In this document: piece by piece, positions 1 to 8,455 of the stretch | How the letters are laid out: each line of letters begins with the position of its first letter | Numbering within the stretch: the stretch's first letter is position 1 | From: Bacteroidota bacterium | GTDB taxonomy: Bacteria > Bacteroidota > Ignavibacteria > Kapaibacteriales > UBA2268 | Length of the DNA stretch: 64,000 nt | Assembly (NCBI GenBank): GCA_029974985.1 | Contig: JARKQC010000183.1 | Location: 62,001 to 126,000, forward strand | Direction: 5' to 3' | The notes under the pieces: generated by a model | Told to the model about the DNA's origin: nothing | Database searches by the model: none | Seen by the model: the letters and a program-made list of their open reading frames with translations, nothing else | Program-made: the position numbers and the translations under genes

Positions 1-3000
1 CTATTATCGTTTGGCTCGGAAACAATTATTGAATAAAGTGAAATAGCAAAATCTCTAATTGGCGAACTCATTGCAGTATTTGGAAAAATTACATAGCTTG
101 TATTTTCAGTTTTGACACTTCCTATTATTCTTTTATAATTTCCATTATCGCCCGCTAACTTATAAGCACTTGCAAGTAGAATTTTTGAATCATTAGTTAA
201 ATCATTTAACTTATTTTTATAAAAATTCATCGTACTATAATCAGCTCGGCCTGCTAACGATAGAACAAATAGCCCATAAATTGCTTCGCGAGGGTATTGC
301 TGAATTTTTGATAACTTATTTCCAACCAACATATTATATATTGTTAGCTCAGCATTTGCAGATTTTAATTTTAAATAATTTAAGGCTTTTTCGATAGAAT
401 TATCACTAACATTATATCCTTGATTTTTAGCAGAAATTAAAAAATGAGTTGTATAGCAACTTGTCCACCAATGTCCTGAATATTCGGACTCCCACATTCC
501 CCAAGAGCCGTCGGGCAACTGTAACATTTTAGTTCTATCAATTACGCTTATTATTATTCGCTCACCATCTTTATCCTTGTATTTATCATTTGTGATTCGC
601 GATACTTTTGCTAAATCGGGATAATATAATAAAGGAAAGGCTTGCGAAACCGTCTGTTCCATACAGCCGTGAGGATAGTTTAATAAAAATTCAAGTCCAT
701 TAATATACTCAACAACGGGAGTTTTACTCATTGTTAAATATGTTACAGAACTTCCACTTTCAAATTTATTAGAGAAATTGAATTCTTTTTTATTATTTCC
801 GCTAATCGAACCACTTTTATAATATTTTGTAAATACTGCAGGATATCTTATTGGTAAATTTATACTTTCTGATTGACTTTCAGATTTTGAATTTGCAAAA
901 AGTTCTATTTTGCCGAGTCCCTCGTAATTTAGTGCTTTAACATTAAAATTCACTCTTTTTTCGGAATTTGCGGGTATAGAAATTGAATTATCTTTGAAAT
1001 TTTCAATTTTAAGTGGACCAGAACTTTTTATATTCAATGATACTTGCATTGTATTATTTGTTGTATTCGATATATTTACCGATGAAAATGACTCATCGCC
1101 GGTTGTTAAAAAGCGTGGCATAGCCGAACTCAATATAATTGGGTCACTTATAGTCATATTTTTAGAATCCGAACCAAAAGCATCGTCAATATATGCAACT
1201 GCAGAAATTCTTACAGAGCCAGAAAACTTTGGTAATTCAAATTCAAATTTAGCCTCGCCCTTTGAATCTGTTTTTAATATACCGCTCCATTTTGCAAGTG
1301 GTATAACTCTTTCATCAGCAAATTTATTCATAACAAAATTATCGAATACTTCGTCGAAACCTTCGCCACCACCAAAGCTTAATTTCTTTGATTTTAATTC
1401 AGGGAAAATAATTCTATAAACATCATAAGTACTCACTCCGAGTGCCATTTTTTCATAGAAAAATTTATGTGGATTTGGAGTTTCGCTTTTCTTAATTTGA
1501 TGAATTCCTTCGTCAACAACTGCAATTGTAACGTTTACATCTTTATGCGCCAATGTTTTTACCGTTACAGTTTGTTTAACACCACTTCGTGAATTTTCAT
1601 TTGCACTAATACTAATTGGTAAAATAGTTGATTTTTTATCTACTTTTATAGGTAAATATCCATAGGCGACATTAATTGGTATCGAAATATCTACTAATGG
1701 TTTAATTAAAACAGCAGAAACATAAATATTTGGCAAATATGAGTCTTTAATATCAAGATTGAGTTCGGCGGTTTTCTCTCTTGTTGTTAAATTATAATTT
1801 TCGATTATGCCGCCACGCTCTATTGTAACGATTAGCCTTCCATTGAATGGAGTTCTGAACATTAATTTTGCTTTATCACCAATATAATAATTTTCTTTCT
1901 CAGAATAAATATCAATATAGCCCTCTTTACTTACCTGAAAAGCATTCGTAGAGCTGAAACCATAGCCATAAGCCATCATTTCATAACTTGAATAAGACAA
2001 AGAATTTGGGTAGCTTACTCTTATTTCGTAAATTCCCGAATTAGTTGGTTTAAATCCAATTTTACCATTTTTTCCATCTATAACAATATCTTTACTTAAT
2101 ACTAATTCTTCACGCTCTTGATTTTCATAATAAATATAATCACTATATTCGGACCTTCTTGCAACTGTCTGCCAATATTTTCTTACTACGCTAACGCTTG
2201 CTTTTACTTTGCCCGCAGATTCACCATTTGATTTTACAGCAACAAGCGGTATATCATAATATTGATTTATATTTAGCCAATTATTGATTTTTCCTATTCC
2301 AAAGAAATGAGACTGAGTTTCTATTGGAACAATTTTATTTATATACACAGGTCGAGATGATTCATCAAAAACTGTAAGACTAATGTTTGCTTCTATTAAT
2401 CCCGAATTTTCAAATTCTGCGAGTGGTATTTGAAAACTTATATTTCCTGAATTATCAGTTTGACCTGAAAATTCTTGATATTTTTCATCAATTTGTGTGT
2501 TTTTTATTTCGAAAGAATAATTTTGTAAATCTCGATTTTTAAATTGTTTTTGTCTTAAACTAATTTCAGCATTATATTCTCTATTTACTGCTGGTGTGCC
2601 AAATAGATTTTCTGCAAGCGCAGATACTTTAATTATTTCATTAGATTTATATTCATTTTTATCAGTTTTTAAAGTAAGCTTTATTCTCTGAGGAACGAAT
2701 TGCTCAATATTAATTTTTCTTTCACCAATTGCAAGATTTTGCGAAGTAAGTGCTTTTATTCGATATGAGCCAGTAATTATATTTTCGGGTATTTTAAAAA
2801 TTGTAGAAAAACCACCATTTTCATCGGTTTCGAGCATAAATTTCTTAAAAATCTTTGAATTAGGCATTAATAATTGAATTTCAACGGGTAAATTTTTGAG
2901 TGTCTTACGATTTTCATCTCTTATAATACCCGCCATCACAAGCGAATCGCCCGGTCTGTAAAGCTCTCTATCGCCATATAAAAATGCTTTATATCCGCTA

Positions 3001-4700
3001 CTTTCTGCACCGTCTAAATTATCAAAAATATAATTTGAAAAAATAGTATTTTCAGATAGTAATAAGTAATTTATATCATTATTTTTTTCAACTTTTATTA
3101 ATTTAGGAATTTTTGTTTCTTTTCGCTTATTTAATTCTCTAAAATATACAACTCCAGAATTATTAGTAACGAGATCCTCAACTATTTGATTATTCTCGCT
3201 AATTAATCTAACTTTCGCTCCTTGAATTGGTTCAGCATTATCTAATGAATTAACACTTACAAATAAATCATCATTATTAGTTTTTGCAATTATTCCAATA
3301 TCGCTAATTGTTATTATTTTATCAGTTTGTAGGGATAAATTTGTACTATCAATAAGCCGAACAACGTAAACCCCTCTATCTCTTATATAATCTTTAAAAT
3401 CTAATTTTAAAAGGCTAATATTCCCTTTTTTCTCAATACTCGATAAATCTATATTACTATTATAAACTAAATCACCATATTTATTTGTATTATAATAAGA
3501 CCAGCTATAATCCATATCCTCATTATCATCATAGTAAAAATCATAAGCTCTGCCAGCATTAAATATTTGAATTATATTATTTTCATAAATTTTATATACA
3601 TTCAAATTTAACGTTTTTACACCATTTAATCGGACTGCAACATATCTACTGCCTTTTGATGGCAAATATATTGCGTCTTCCTCCACGAACTCAATCATTT
3701 TTTCTAATTGATTAAATTGAACGAACTGTACGTCGTTTTCTTTAAGAGTATTACCCAAAACATTAGGAAAATCTTTATTTAGAGTAATTTTATAAGTTTC
3801 GCCGGGTTCGAAATCGCCAATTAATAGCATTCGATTTTTGAAAATTTCAATTTCGTAATTGACTTTTGGTTCTATATTTATAAATGATGAATAGTCTATA
3901 TCTTGATTTAATAAATAATTAAAATAATATGTTAAATCGCCGCGTTCAGTATTTGTAGAGGTCTCCGTCCAAACCACCTCGAAATCGTCGCTACTACTAA
4001 TATTTTTTTCCCAAGTAATAGATTTTTGGGTATTCGTTGTAATTGCATCGCCGACTACAAGCCCTTTATCAATTACAATTTTTAAGATATTTTCTTTTTT
4101 ATTTGTAAATTTATTCAAATTTAAATTAAATTCTAATTCTTGACTATTAAGAAATACTATATTTTGTGGAGAGTACTGCTCATTATTTAGATAAATAGAA
4201 ATAATATTTTCATCAGCAGAATATTTAAACGGTACAGATAATTTAAAACTAACATTTAATTCTTTTGCTGAATTTATTGGGTTTTCAGTCCAAAAATGAT
4301 TTACATTTTCAAACTCTAATTTACCAGAATTGAAAGTAAAAATATTATTTTTTGGTAGGTTTAAATCCTTAACGCTATTAACAATAGATTCTAAAAGTGT
4401 AGCACTATATTCAGTTACTAGAAGTATGCTCTTGTCATCGGGATAAAAAGTAAGTTCGTTTCCTCTATGCCAACGGAATTGCCCTTTAATAGGAGGGTCG
4501 AATTTGATATATTGAGTTGTATCATATTCATCAGTACTATTTGGATTCTTCAAATCCCTATCGAAAACGAATCTAATGACTTCATTATTTGATATTGTTG
4601 CGTTATCCCCAATATTTGATTTTAGAACTTGAACGCTATTTCTAGTCGAACAGCCGAAAATAAAAAGAATAATTATCAGCCCAAAATACAGATTCTTCAC
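1..4700 (-). CDS. Alpha-2-macroglobulin family lipoprotein, C-terminus cut by window edge
   Basis: Reading the minus strand from a GTG at 4700 gives about 1,566 codons without a stop, running off the left edge, so the C-terminus is missing. A GGGGGAG stretch just upstream is a plausible ribosome site. The N-terminus is a lipoprotein signal (hydrophobic run then IFGC near residue 20), so it should be membrane-anchored in the periplasm. An MG2-type segment with YRPGDS lies near residue 580, a bait-region-like stretch around 950-1090, and an A2M segment near 1140. The thioester motif GCMEQ is intact, with Cys near residue 1346 (codon 663-665). Family members trap proteases by covalent thioester attack after bait cleavage; bacterial ones often act with penicillin-binding protein 1C, whose gene, if present, lies outside. 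The family call is firm; the physiological target is unknown. Confidence 0.9.
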   Translation of the reverse strand, partial: MKNLYFGLIIILFIFGCSTRNSVQVLKSNIGDNATISNNEVIRFVFDRDLKNPNSTDEYDTTQYIKFDPPIKGQFRWHRGNELTFYPDDKSILLVTEYSATLLESIVNSVKDLNLPKNNIFTFNSGKLEFENVNHFWTENPINSAKELNVSFKLSVPFKYSADENIISIYLNNEQYSPQNIVFLNSQELEFNLNLNKFTNKKENILKIVIDKGLVVGDAITTNTQKSITWEKNISSSDDFEVVWTETSTNTERGDLTYYFNYLLNQDIDYSSFINIEPKVNYEIEIFKNRMLLIGDFEPGETYKITLNKDFPNVLGNTLKENDVQFVQFNQLEKMIEFVEEDAIYLPSKGSRYVAVRLNGVKTLNLNVYKIYENNIIQIFNAGRAYDFYYDDNEDMDYSWSYYNTNKYGDLVYNSNIDLSSIEKKGNISLLKLDFKDYIRDRGVYVVRLIDSTNLSLQTDKIITISDIGIIAKTNNDDLFVSVNSLDNAEPIQGAKVRLISENNQIVEDLVTNNSGVVYFRELNKRKETKIPKLIKVEKNNDINYLLLSENTIFSNYIFDNLDGAESSGYKAFLYGDRELYRPGDSLVMAGIIRDENRKTLKNLPVEIQLLMPNSKIFKKFMLETDENGGFSTIFKIPENIITGSYRIKALTSQNLAIGERKINIEQFVPQRIKLTLKTDKNEYKSNEIIKVSALAENLFGTPAVNREYNAEISLRQKQFKNRDLQNYSFEIKNTQIDEKYQEFSGQTDNSGNISFQIPLAEFENSGLIEANISLTVFDESSRPVYINKIVPIETQSHFFGIGKINNWLNINQYYDIPLVAVKSNGESAGKVKASVSVVRKYWQTVARRSEYSDYIYYENQEREELVLSKDIVIDGKNGKIGFKPTNSGIYEIRVSYPNSLSYSSYEMMAYGYGFSSTNAFQVSKEGYIDIYSEKENYYIGDKAKLMFRTPFNGRLIVTIERGGIIENYNLTTREKTAELNLDIKDSYLPNIYVSAVLIKPLVDISIPINVAYGYLPIKVDKKSTILPISISANENSRSGVKQTVTVKTLAHKDVNVTIAVVDEGIHQIKKSETPNPHKFFYEKMALGVSTYDVYRIIFPELKSKKLSFGGGEGFDEVFDNFVMNKFADERVIPLAKWSGILKTDSKGEAKFEFELPKFSGSVRISAVAYIDDAFGSDSKNMTISDPIILSSAMPRFLTTGDESFSSVNISNTTNNTMQVSLNIKSSGPLKIENFKDNSISIPANSEKRVNFNVKALNYEGLGKIELFANSKSESQSESINLPIRYPAVFTKYYKSGSISGNNKKEFNFSNKFESGSSVTYLTMSKTPVVEYINGLEFLLNYPHGCMEQTVSQAFPLLYYPDLAKVSRITNDKYKDKDGERIIISVIDRTKMLQLPDGSWGMWESEYSGHWWTSCYTTHFLISAKNQGYNVSDNSIEKALNYLKLKSANAELTIYNMLVGNKLSKIQQYPREAIYGLFVLSLAGRADYSTMNFYKNKLNDLTNDSKILLASAYKLAGDNGNYKRIIGSVKTENTSYVIFPNTAMSSPIRDFAISLYSIIVSEPNDN

Positions 4701-5127
4701 AATAACTCCCCCTTAATAATTTGATTAGAATTGTATGTAAATATAATACTTTTTATTTAAATTACTACTATATTTATCTAAAAAATAAATGAATAATTGT
4801 AATATTTTAATAAAAAAATTTGATTTCTTAAATTCGATTAAAAACTGTGATTTTCTGGAGTTTATAGATAATTTTGACTTTATTGTTTAGAAGTTATTTT
4901 TGTAATTCCGAGTGTTCAAAATTAGTTGATAGCTGAACAAATATCAATTAATTTTAGTTTTTTTGTTATTGTTCAGAATGACTATTATTTCTATCATATT
5001 ACTCATAAATATATATAATTCAAAGTGTTTATTAATTATTTATTAACATACTATTAACATATTATCATATTCAAATATAATCATAAATATTTCGACTTAA
5101 TATTTTTTTACCCATAAATTATATTCT
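4701..5127. other. Intergenic region between divergent genes
   Basis: This 427-bp AT-rich gap separates the divergent macroglobulin and biotin carboxylase genes, so it must hold two promoters. A TGTTCA...TGAACA inverted repeat with a 15-nt spacer lies near 4912-4939. I see no convincing gene, RNA or TAnnTTTG element that I would commit to. Confidence 0.4.
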
Positions 5128-6627
5128 ATGTTCAAAAGAATACTCATTGCCAATCGAGGCGAAATTGCAGTAAGAATTATGAGATCATCGCGTGAAATGG
5201 GCATCGAAACTGTTGCCGTTTACCACGAAGTTGATAAAGAAGCTCTTTTTGTTAATTATGCAGATTTTGCTTATCGCCTTTCGGGCGAAACTCCTAAAAG
5301 CGCCTATCTTGATATGGAGCAAATTATCAATATAGCAAAAAAATGCGATGCAGAAGCTATTCACCCAGGTTATGGTTTTTTATCAGAAAGAGCAGAATTT
5401 GCAAGAAAAGTTAGCGAAGCGGGTATTAAATTTATTGGACCAAGTGCTGAATCTATCGAAATGATGGGTAGTAAAACAAAGGCACGTGAATTAATGATAG
5501 AAGCTGGCGTACCTGTAGTTCCCGGCACAAAAGAAAAAATCGTTGATATAAATAGGGCTATTGAAATTGCTTGCGAACTTTCCTATCCTATACTTTTGAA
5601 AGCGGCTGCAGGTGGTGGTGGCAAAGGTATGCGTAAAGTGTTTAACTCCATTGATTTAGAGCCATCTTTCGAAGCCGCTCAAAGAGAAGCCCTCAAAGCA
5701 TTTGGTGATGATTCTATTTATCTCGAAAAATTTATCGAAAACCCTAAACATATTGAAATTCAAATTCTTGCTGACGAGCATAATAATTATGTACATTTAG
5801 GTGAAAGGGATTGCTCAATACAAAGACGGCATCAAAAAGTTATCGAAGAAGCACCCTCAACAATTTTAGACGATGAATTAAGAGCAAAAATGGGTGAAGT
5901 CGCTGTTAATGCGGCAAAGACCTGTGGATATTATAACGCTGGAACGGTTGAATTTTTACTTGATAAAGACAAAAATTTCTATTTTTTGGAAATGAATACA
6001 AGATTACAAGTCGAGCATCCTGTTACAGAAATGGTTACGGGTATTAACCTTGTAAAAGAGCAAATTAAAATAGCTTATGGCGAAAAACTCGCTTACACGC
6101 AAGATAATATTAAATTAAATGGTTATGCTGTCGAGTGTAGAATTTATGCAGAAGACCCTTTTAATGATTTTATGCCCGATACGGGACTAATTAGCTATCA
6201 CCGTCAGCCCGCAGGTTATGGTGTAAGGCTTGATAGCGGCGTTGAATCTGGTTCGGAGGTTACTATTCATTTCGACCCTATGCTCTCGAAATTAATCACT
6301 TTTGGTAAGGATAGGTTAGAAGCAATAAGCAGAATGGAAATGGCACTAAAAAATTATCAAATCAAAGGGGTTCAGACAATTATTCCATTTCTTCTACAAG
6401 TTATGCAACACCCCGAATTTCGTTATGGTTGGTTTGATACGGGATTTATCGAGCATTCATTTGATTTTGATTCATTAGAAAAAATGAAGTTGGAACAAGA
6501 AGAAATCATTGCCGCGATAGCCGCTTATGGATTAAGAATATTCCAAGATTCGCAACAACCATCAGAAATTAAGCCTCAAATAAGTAAGTGGAAAGAAAAA
6601 AATCTATTATTAAGAAGATTAATATAA
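5128..6627 (+). CDS. accC: Biotin carboxylase subunit of an acyl-CoA carboxylase
   Basis: This 499-residue protein starts MFKRILIANRGEIAVR, the classic biotin carboxylase N-terminus. The ATP-grasp glycine-rich loop (AAAGGGGKGMRK) is near residues 159-170 and the catalytic EMNTRLQVEHPVTE segment follows near 290-303. It carboxylates biotin on a carrier protein using ATP and bicarbonate. It is slightly longer than the usual ~450 residues. The biotin carrier follows 20 bp downstream in the same operon, but no carboxyltransferase gene lies nearby. With an acyl-CoA dehydrogenase and IcmF downstream, a role in propionyl-CoA or branched acyl-CoA carboxylation is as likely as fatty acid synthesis. 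The family call is certain; the substrate is inferred. Confidence 0.93.
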   Translation: MFKRILIANRGEIAVRIMRSSREMGIETVAVYHEVDKEALFVNYADFAYRLSGETPKSAYLDMEQIINIAKKCDAEAIHPGYGFLSERAEFARKVSEAGIKFIGPSAESIEMMGSKTKARELMIEAGVPVVPGTKEKIVDINRAIEIACELSYPILLKAAAGGGGKGMRKVFNSIDLEPSFEAAQREALKAFGDDSIYLEKFIENPKHIEIQILADEHNNYVHLGERDCSIQRRHQKVIEEAPSTILDDELRAKMGEVAVNAAKTCGYYNAGTVEFLLDKDKNFYFLEMNTRLQVEHPVTEMVTGINLVKEQIKIAYGEKLAYTQDNIKLNGYAVECRIYAEDPFNDFMPDTGLISYHRQPAGYGVRLDSGVESGSEVTIHFDPMLSKLITFGKDRLEAISRMEMALKNYQIKGVQTIIPFLLQVMQHPEFRYGWFDTGFIEHSFDFDSLEKMKLEQEEIIAAIAAYGLRIFQDSQQPSEIKPQISKWKEKNLLLRRLI

Positions 6628-6647
6628 TAAAATAAAGAAAAATATAT

Positions 6648-7166
6648 ATGGAAGATTTACTGATAAATATTGATAAAAATGAATATAAAATTCATTATGA
6701 CAAAAATAATCATAGCGTTATATTTGTTGATGAAAAACCCTTTGAAATCGAATTATTAAAAAAGAATAGTTCTGATGTGTTCTCTTTTGTCGTTAATCAG
6801 AAAATTTATCAAGTATCACTAAATTTTGATGAAAATAATAGTCTCGTTATAAGCCATAATGGAATTGAATATAAAATTGAATCAACAAATGAAATGAAAA
6901 AATTGCTCGGTCAATATATCATAAATTCATCAAATAATAATAAATCTTCTGCGGGCTTAATAAAAGCACCAATGCCCGGATTAGTGGTTAAAATACTTGT
7001 AAAAGAGGGTATGCAAGTTATTGAAGATGATAAATTAATCGTTGTCGAAGCAATGAAAATGGAAAATACTCTTAAATCACCTGTATCGGGACTTGTTAAA
7101 TCAATAAAAGTAGAAGAAGGGCAAGCAGTAGATAAGGGCGCTATTTTACTTGATATTGAAGTGTAA
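6648..7166 (+). CDS. Biotin carboxyl carrier protein
   Basis: The C-terminal ~70 of 172 residues form a biotinyl/lipoyl domain with KAPMPG near residue 106 and the biotinylation motif EAMKMEN, whose Lys137 should carry biotin. The N-terminal ~90 residues are a beta-rich segment of the kind seen on carriers of propionyl-CoA/acetyl-CoA carboxylase assemblies. It sits directly behind the biotin carboxylase and is its natural partner. No Pro/Ala-rich linker is obvious; a short Ser/Asn-rich stretch (about 92-101) joins the two parts. A carboxyltransferase beta-type subunit must be encoded elsewhere if the complex is functional. Confidence 0.9.
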   Translation: MEDLLINIDKNEYKIHYDKNNHSVIFVDEKPFEIELLKKNSSDVFSFVVNQKIYQVSLNFDENNSLVISHNGIEYKIESTNEMKKLLGQYIINSSNNNKSSAGLIKAPMPGLVVKILVKEGMQVIEDDKLIVVEAMKMENTLKSPVSGLVKSIKVEEGQAVDKGAILLDIEV

Positions 7167-7173
7167 TATTTTT

Positions 7174-7228
7174 TGAATTTTCTTTAAAATTCATATTAGA
7201 GTTTGATATTTTTATTTATAAAAATATC
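7174..7228. promoter_or_regulatory. Tandem perfect AT-rich hairpins
   Basis: Two perfect inverted repeats lie side by side in the gap between the biotin carrier and acyl-CoA dehydrogenase genes. The first (7174-7193) has an 8-bp stem TGAATTTT/AAAATTCA with a CTTT loop. The second (7205-7228) has a 10-bp stem GATATTTTTA/TAAAAATATC with a TTTA loop. They could form a weak terminator ending the first two genes, an operator for the downstream pair, or an RNA processing site. The sequence alone cannot decide. Confidence 0.45.
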
Positions 7229-7284
7229 TTTAAATAGTAAAATTTTGCAACTATAAATATATTAAACAATTCTGGAGAATAATT

Positions 7285-8424
7285 ATGAACTACCTTCTTA
7301 CCGAAGAGCAATTAATGCTAAAAGACCTTGTTAGTAAATTTGGAAAAGAAAAAATCTCACCCGTAGCCTCTGAAAACGAAAGAAATCACCGTTTTCCAAC
7401 CGAAATTATCCAAGAAGCTGGCGAACTTGGATTAATGGGCGTTGCATTTCCTACTGAATATGGTGGAGCGGGAATGGATTTTATTTCCTATTTTTTAACA
7501 ATAGAAGAATTATCTCGCTGGTGTGCTTCGACGGGTGTTATCGTTTCTGCACATTCATCTCTTGTATGCGACCCAATTTTTAGATATGGAACAGAAGAGC
7601 AAAAACAAAAATATCTTCCTGATTTATTGAGTGGTAAAAAAATTGGTTCATTTTCTTTGACTGAATCAGAAGCTGGTTCTGACTCGGGTGCTACTCGAAC
7701 TACTGCAAAATTTGATGGTGAAAATTGGGTGCTTAATGGTTCGAAATTATTTGCTACAAATGGTCAAGAAGCTGATGTATTCGTTTTAATTGCCTCAACT
7801 GAGCCATCGCAAAAAACGCGTGGTGTTACCGCATTTATCGTAGAAAAAGAAACACCGGGATATAAAATTGGTAAAGTAGAAAGAAAACTCGGTATTAAAT
7901 CATCTTCAACTACTGAAATTATTTTAGAGAATGTGGTTGTTCCGCCTTCAAATATGCTTGGTGAACTTAATAAAGGTTTTAAAGTTGCTATGACAACTCT
8001 CGATGGTGGTCGTATTGGTATTGCATCACAAGCACTTGGAATAGCACGTGCTGCAATCGAAGATTCTATTAAATACGCAAAAGAGCGCCATCAATTCGAC
8101 CAGCCAATTGCAAATTTCCAAGCAATACAATGGATGATTGCAGATATGTGGGTTCGCTATGAAGCGGCTTGGTTACTTACTTGGAGAGCGGCAAAAATGA
8201 AAGAAGAAGGTCTTGATTATAACCGTGAAGCCGCTATGGCAAAGCTCGATGCTTCGGAAGTTGCTATGTTTTGTGCTAATCGTGCAATACAAATTCACGG
8301 TGGTTACGGTTATACAGAAGATTTCAATGTTGAACGCTATTATAGAGATGCAAAGATTACTGAAATTTACGAGGGCACAAGCGAAATCCAAAGACTTGTT
8401 ATATCCAGAAGTTTATTGAAATAA
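7285..8424 (+). CDS. Acyl-CoA dehydrogenase (short/branched-chain type)
   Basis: This 379-residue flavoprotein has the standard acyl-CoA dehydrogenase length. It contains the FAD/substrate segment SLTESEAGSD near residue 130, the ERHQFDQPI helix near residue 270, and IHGGYGYTEDFNVERYYRD near the C-terminus. The C-terminal YEGTSEIQ places the catalytic base at Glu363, the position used by short- and medium-chain and short/branched-chain enzymes. It introduces a trans-2,3 double bond into an acyl-CoA, passing electrons to electron-transfer flavoprotein. It lies 31 bp before IcmF, so butyryl- or isobutyryl-CoA is a reasonable substrate guess. Small open frames overlapping its 3' half are shadows. 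Confidence 0.93.
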   Translation: MNYLLTEEQLMLKDLVSKFGKEKISPVASENERNHRFPTEIIQEAGELGLMGVAFPTEYGGAGMDFISYFLTIEELSRWCASTGVIVSAHSSLVCDPIFRYGTEEQKQKYLPDLLSGKKIGSFSLTESEAGSDSGATRTTAKFDGENWVLNGSKLFATNGQEADVFVLIASTEPSQKTRGVTAFIVEKETPGYKIGKVERKLGIKSSSTTEIILENVVVPPSNMLGELNKGFKVAMTTLDGGRIGIASQALGIARAAIEDSIKYAKERHQFDQPIANFQAIQWMIADMWVRYEAAWLLTWRAAKMKEEGLDYNREAAMAKLDASEVAMFCANRAIQIHGGYGYTEDFNVERYYRDAKITEIYEGTSEIQRLVISRSLLK

Positions 8425-8455
8425 ATTATTTTTTTTAGAATCAGAGAAAGAGAGA

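Noticed and set aside
994..1419. A 141-codon plus-strand frame opposite the macroglobulin gene
   Set aside because: The minus frame carries a continuous, recognisable alpha-2-macroglobulin. The plus frame has low-complexity sequence and no motif.
4912..4939. TGTTCA...TGAACA inverted repeat as an operator
   Set aside because: Six-base arms with a 15-nt spacer in very AT-rich DNA are weak evidence; it is mentioned only as intergenic content.
8213..8419. A 68-codon open frame overlapping the 3' end of the acyl-CoA dehydrogenase gene, and one on the opposite strand
   Set aside because: Both lie fully inside a highly conserved coding region in other frames and have no family resemblance; they are shadows.
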